Source: Nitrosomonadales bacterium | Lineage (GTDB): Bacteria; Pseudomonadota; Gammaproteobacteria; Burkholderiales; Gallionellaceae | NCBI GenBank assembly: GCA_023259055.1 | Contig: JAHFQZ010000001.1 | Location: 496,001 to 560,000 of the forward strand | Direction of reading: 5' to 3' | DNA length: 64,000 nt | In this document: positions 63,073 through 64,000 of the stretch, one piece after another | How the letters are laid out: the number at the start of each line of letters is the position of its first letter | Position numbering within the stretch: position 1 is the stretch's first letter | The notes under the pieces: model-generated | Told to the model about the DNA's origin: nothing | The model's input: the letters and a program-made list of their open reading frames with translations, nothing else | Databases searched by the model: none | Program-made: the position numbers and the translations under genes

Positions 63073-63662
63073 ATTTGTGCCTGCATCATTCGTTCCACAT
63101 AGCGAGCGATCAAATCAACTTCGAGATTGACCCTGCTTTCCGCGTGTAAATATTTAAGGTTGGTCATCGTCAGTGTGTGCGGTATCAGATTCACGCTGAA
63201 CTCGCTACCGCTCACCTGGTTGATAGTCAAACTCACGCCGTTGATAGTGATCGAGCCTTTGATCGCGATGTATTTCGCCAGTGCCTGCGGCGCACGCACC
63301 ACCAGCTTCCAGCTTTCACCCAGATCGGTAAACTCTATAACATCGCCGACGCCATCGACATGCCCGCTGACCAAGTGCCCGCCGAGCCTGTCGGCAAGAC
63401 ACAGGGCCTTTTCAAGGTTAACCGGCGCGCCCTTGGCATCCAGCCCGACGGTGCAATTCAGCGTCTCGCGCGACACTTCGACGGTAAAGGTATCGGCGGT
63501 ATGCTCAATCACCGTCAGGCATATCCCGTTTACCGCAATACTGTCGCCGATCTGCACATCGCTTAAATCCAGCACTTTGGTCACAATCGCCAGACGCAAC
63601 CCGCCATTGCGGTCATCCGCCTGATTGATGCTGCCAACATCGGCAATAATTCCACTAAACAT
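63069..63662 (-). CDS. ribE: Riboflavin synthase, alpha chain
   Basis: Final enzyme of riboflavin synthesis, dismutating two lumazines. The 197 residues contain the N-terminal MFSGIIADVG and two lumazine-binding repeats: IGDSIAVNGICLTV with LSRE-like VSRETLNCTVG, and IKGSITINGVSLTIN. Between ribD and ribBA, overlapping the latter by 4 nt. Confidence 0.96.
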   Translation of the reverse strand: MFSGIIADVGSINQADDRNGGLRLAIVTKVLDLSDVQIGDSIAVNGICLTVIEHTADTFTVEVSRETLNCTVGLDAKGAPVNLEKALCLADRLGGHLVSGHVDGVGDVIEFTDLGESWKLVVRAPQALAKYIAIKGSITINGVSLTINQVSGSEFSVNLIPHTLTMTNLKYLHAESRVNLEVDLIARYVERMMQAQI

Positions 63663-63675
63663 CGAATACCTCTAT

Positions 63676-63794
63676 AAAGTTGTTTTGCGGGCAAATCGCG
63701 GCGTCGCGTGCTCGCTCATTCCTCGTCTATCCAATCTGATATGCCTCGTCATTCGCTGTGCGGCTCCTTGCGCTTCATCCCGCAAAACAACTTT
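63676..63794. repeat. 119-bp inverted-repeat element between ribD and ribE
   Basis: Perfect 16-bp terminal arms (AAAGTTGTTTTGCGGG, 63676-63691, and its complement, 63779-63794) bound an 87-bp GC-rich core containing the heptamer CCTCGTC twice (63721, 63744). The right end abuts the ribD stop codon exactly and the left end lies 13 bp before the ribE start. It looks like a MITE or structured intercistronic RNA; no coding capacity is seen. Confidence 0.8.
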
Positions 63795-64000
63795 CTAGAG
63801 ACATTCTTCCATCTTTACCGTTATGCGCAAATCATTCCCGACCTGCCGTATATCCTGCCACTTGAGATTAATGCGCTGATCCAGACCTGTCAGCTCGCCC
63901 AGTTGCGCCATGCCGCGTGCCGCATCGCCCAGCAACTGCGGCGCGAGATACAGCACCAACTCATCCACCAACCCCGCTTTCAACAATGCGCCGTTCAGAG
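63795..64000 (-). CDS. ribD: Riboflavin biosynthesis protein RibD (partial, N-terminus beyond window)
   Basis: Only the last 67 or so residues are inside the window; the gene enters from the right edge. The visible part (LNGALLKAGLVDELVLYLAPQLLGDAARG) is the end of the reductase domain that converts the deaminated pyrimidine intermediate to its ribityl form. The stop codon is immediately followed by the 119-bp inverted-repeat element. First visible gene of the ribD-ribE-ribBA-ribH-nusB-thiL-pgpA run. Confidence 0.9.
   Translation of the reverse strand, partial: LNGALLKAGLVDELVLYLAPQLLGDAARGMAQLGELTGLDQRINLKWQDIRQVGNDLRITVKMEECL

Noticed and set aside
63663..63794. FMN riboswitch in the ribD-ribE gap
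   Set aside because: None of the conserved RFN-element blocks is visible and it lies inside the operon after ribD; the inverted-repeat element explains the gap better.

Overview
The window reads as a chromosomal segment of a betaproteobacterium, most likely an autotroph of the Gallionellaceae/Nitrosomonadales type. That placement is inferred. It rests on a form II RuBisCO operon (cbbM-cbbQ-cbbO with divergent cbbR), the betaproteobacterial linkage of secE-nusG-rplKAJL-rpoBC directly to the str and S10 operons, mlaFEDCB-ibaG-murA-hisG-hisD, and rib-nusB-thiL-pgpA. No plasmid, phage, insertion sequence or CRISPR array is visible.

Region 1 (1-22.0 kb, minus strand) is the translation/transcription superoperon. 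It runs from a strong promoter at about 22.0 kb through tRNA-Tyr, tRNA-Gly, tRNA-Thr, tuf, tRNA-Trp, secE, nusG, rplKAJL and rpoBC. A terminator and a new promoter follow, then rpsL, rpsG, fusA, a second tuf, and rpsJ-rplC-rplD-rplW-rplB-rpsS-rplV-rpsC (cut by the window edge). The two tuf genes differ by one silent base.

Region 2 (22.2-28.0 kb) is the carbon-fixation locus: cbbM, its AAA+/VWA activase pair cbbQ and cbbO on the minus strand, and the LysR regulator cbbR divergent from them. Three hairpin repeats lie here, one of them inside the cbbO reading frame.

Region 3 (28.1-37.5 kb, minus strand) holds a propeller-type lipoprotein, hisD, hisG, a TylF-type methyltransferase, murA, ibaG and the Mla phospholipid-transport genes.

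Region 4 (37.6-51.4 kb, plus strand) is a compact MSHA-like pilus or type II secretion-like locus. It comprises a sigma-54 response regulator, an ExeA/MshM ATPase fused to a SPOR domain, a secretin, a TPR protein, an MshE ATPase with a predicted c-di-GMP-binding N-domain, an inner-membrane platform protein, GspL/PilO/MshK-like assembly proteins and two prepilin-like proteins, one very large and cysteine-rich. No short major pilin is visible.

Region 5 (51.4-64 kb) holds cysS, glnS, a pair of adjacent exported proteins sharing an NTF2-like C-terminal domain (one an L,D-transpeptidase), a cyclophilin, lpxH, a secreted nuclease, and the minus-strand run ribD-ribE-ribBA-ribH-nusB-thiL-pgpA. Two unrelated inverted-repeat elements of about 120 bp sit between genes of this last operon. 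The most unusual material in the window is the set of small inverted-repeat elements inside operons and reading frames, and the pilus-like locus. No gap between genes exceeds 300 bases.
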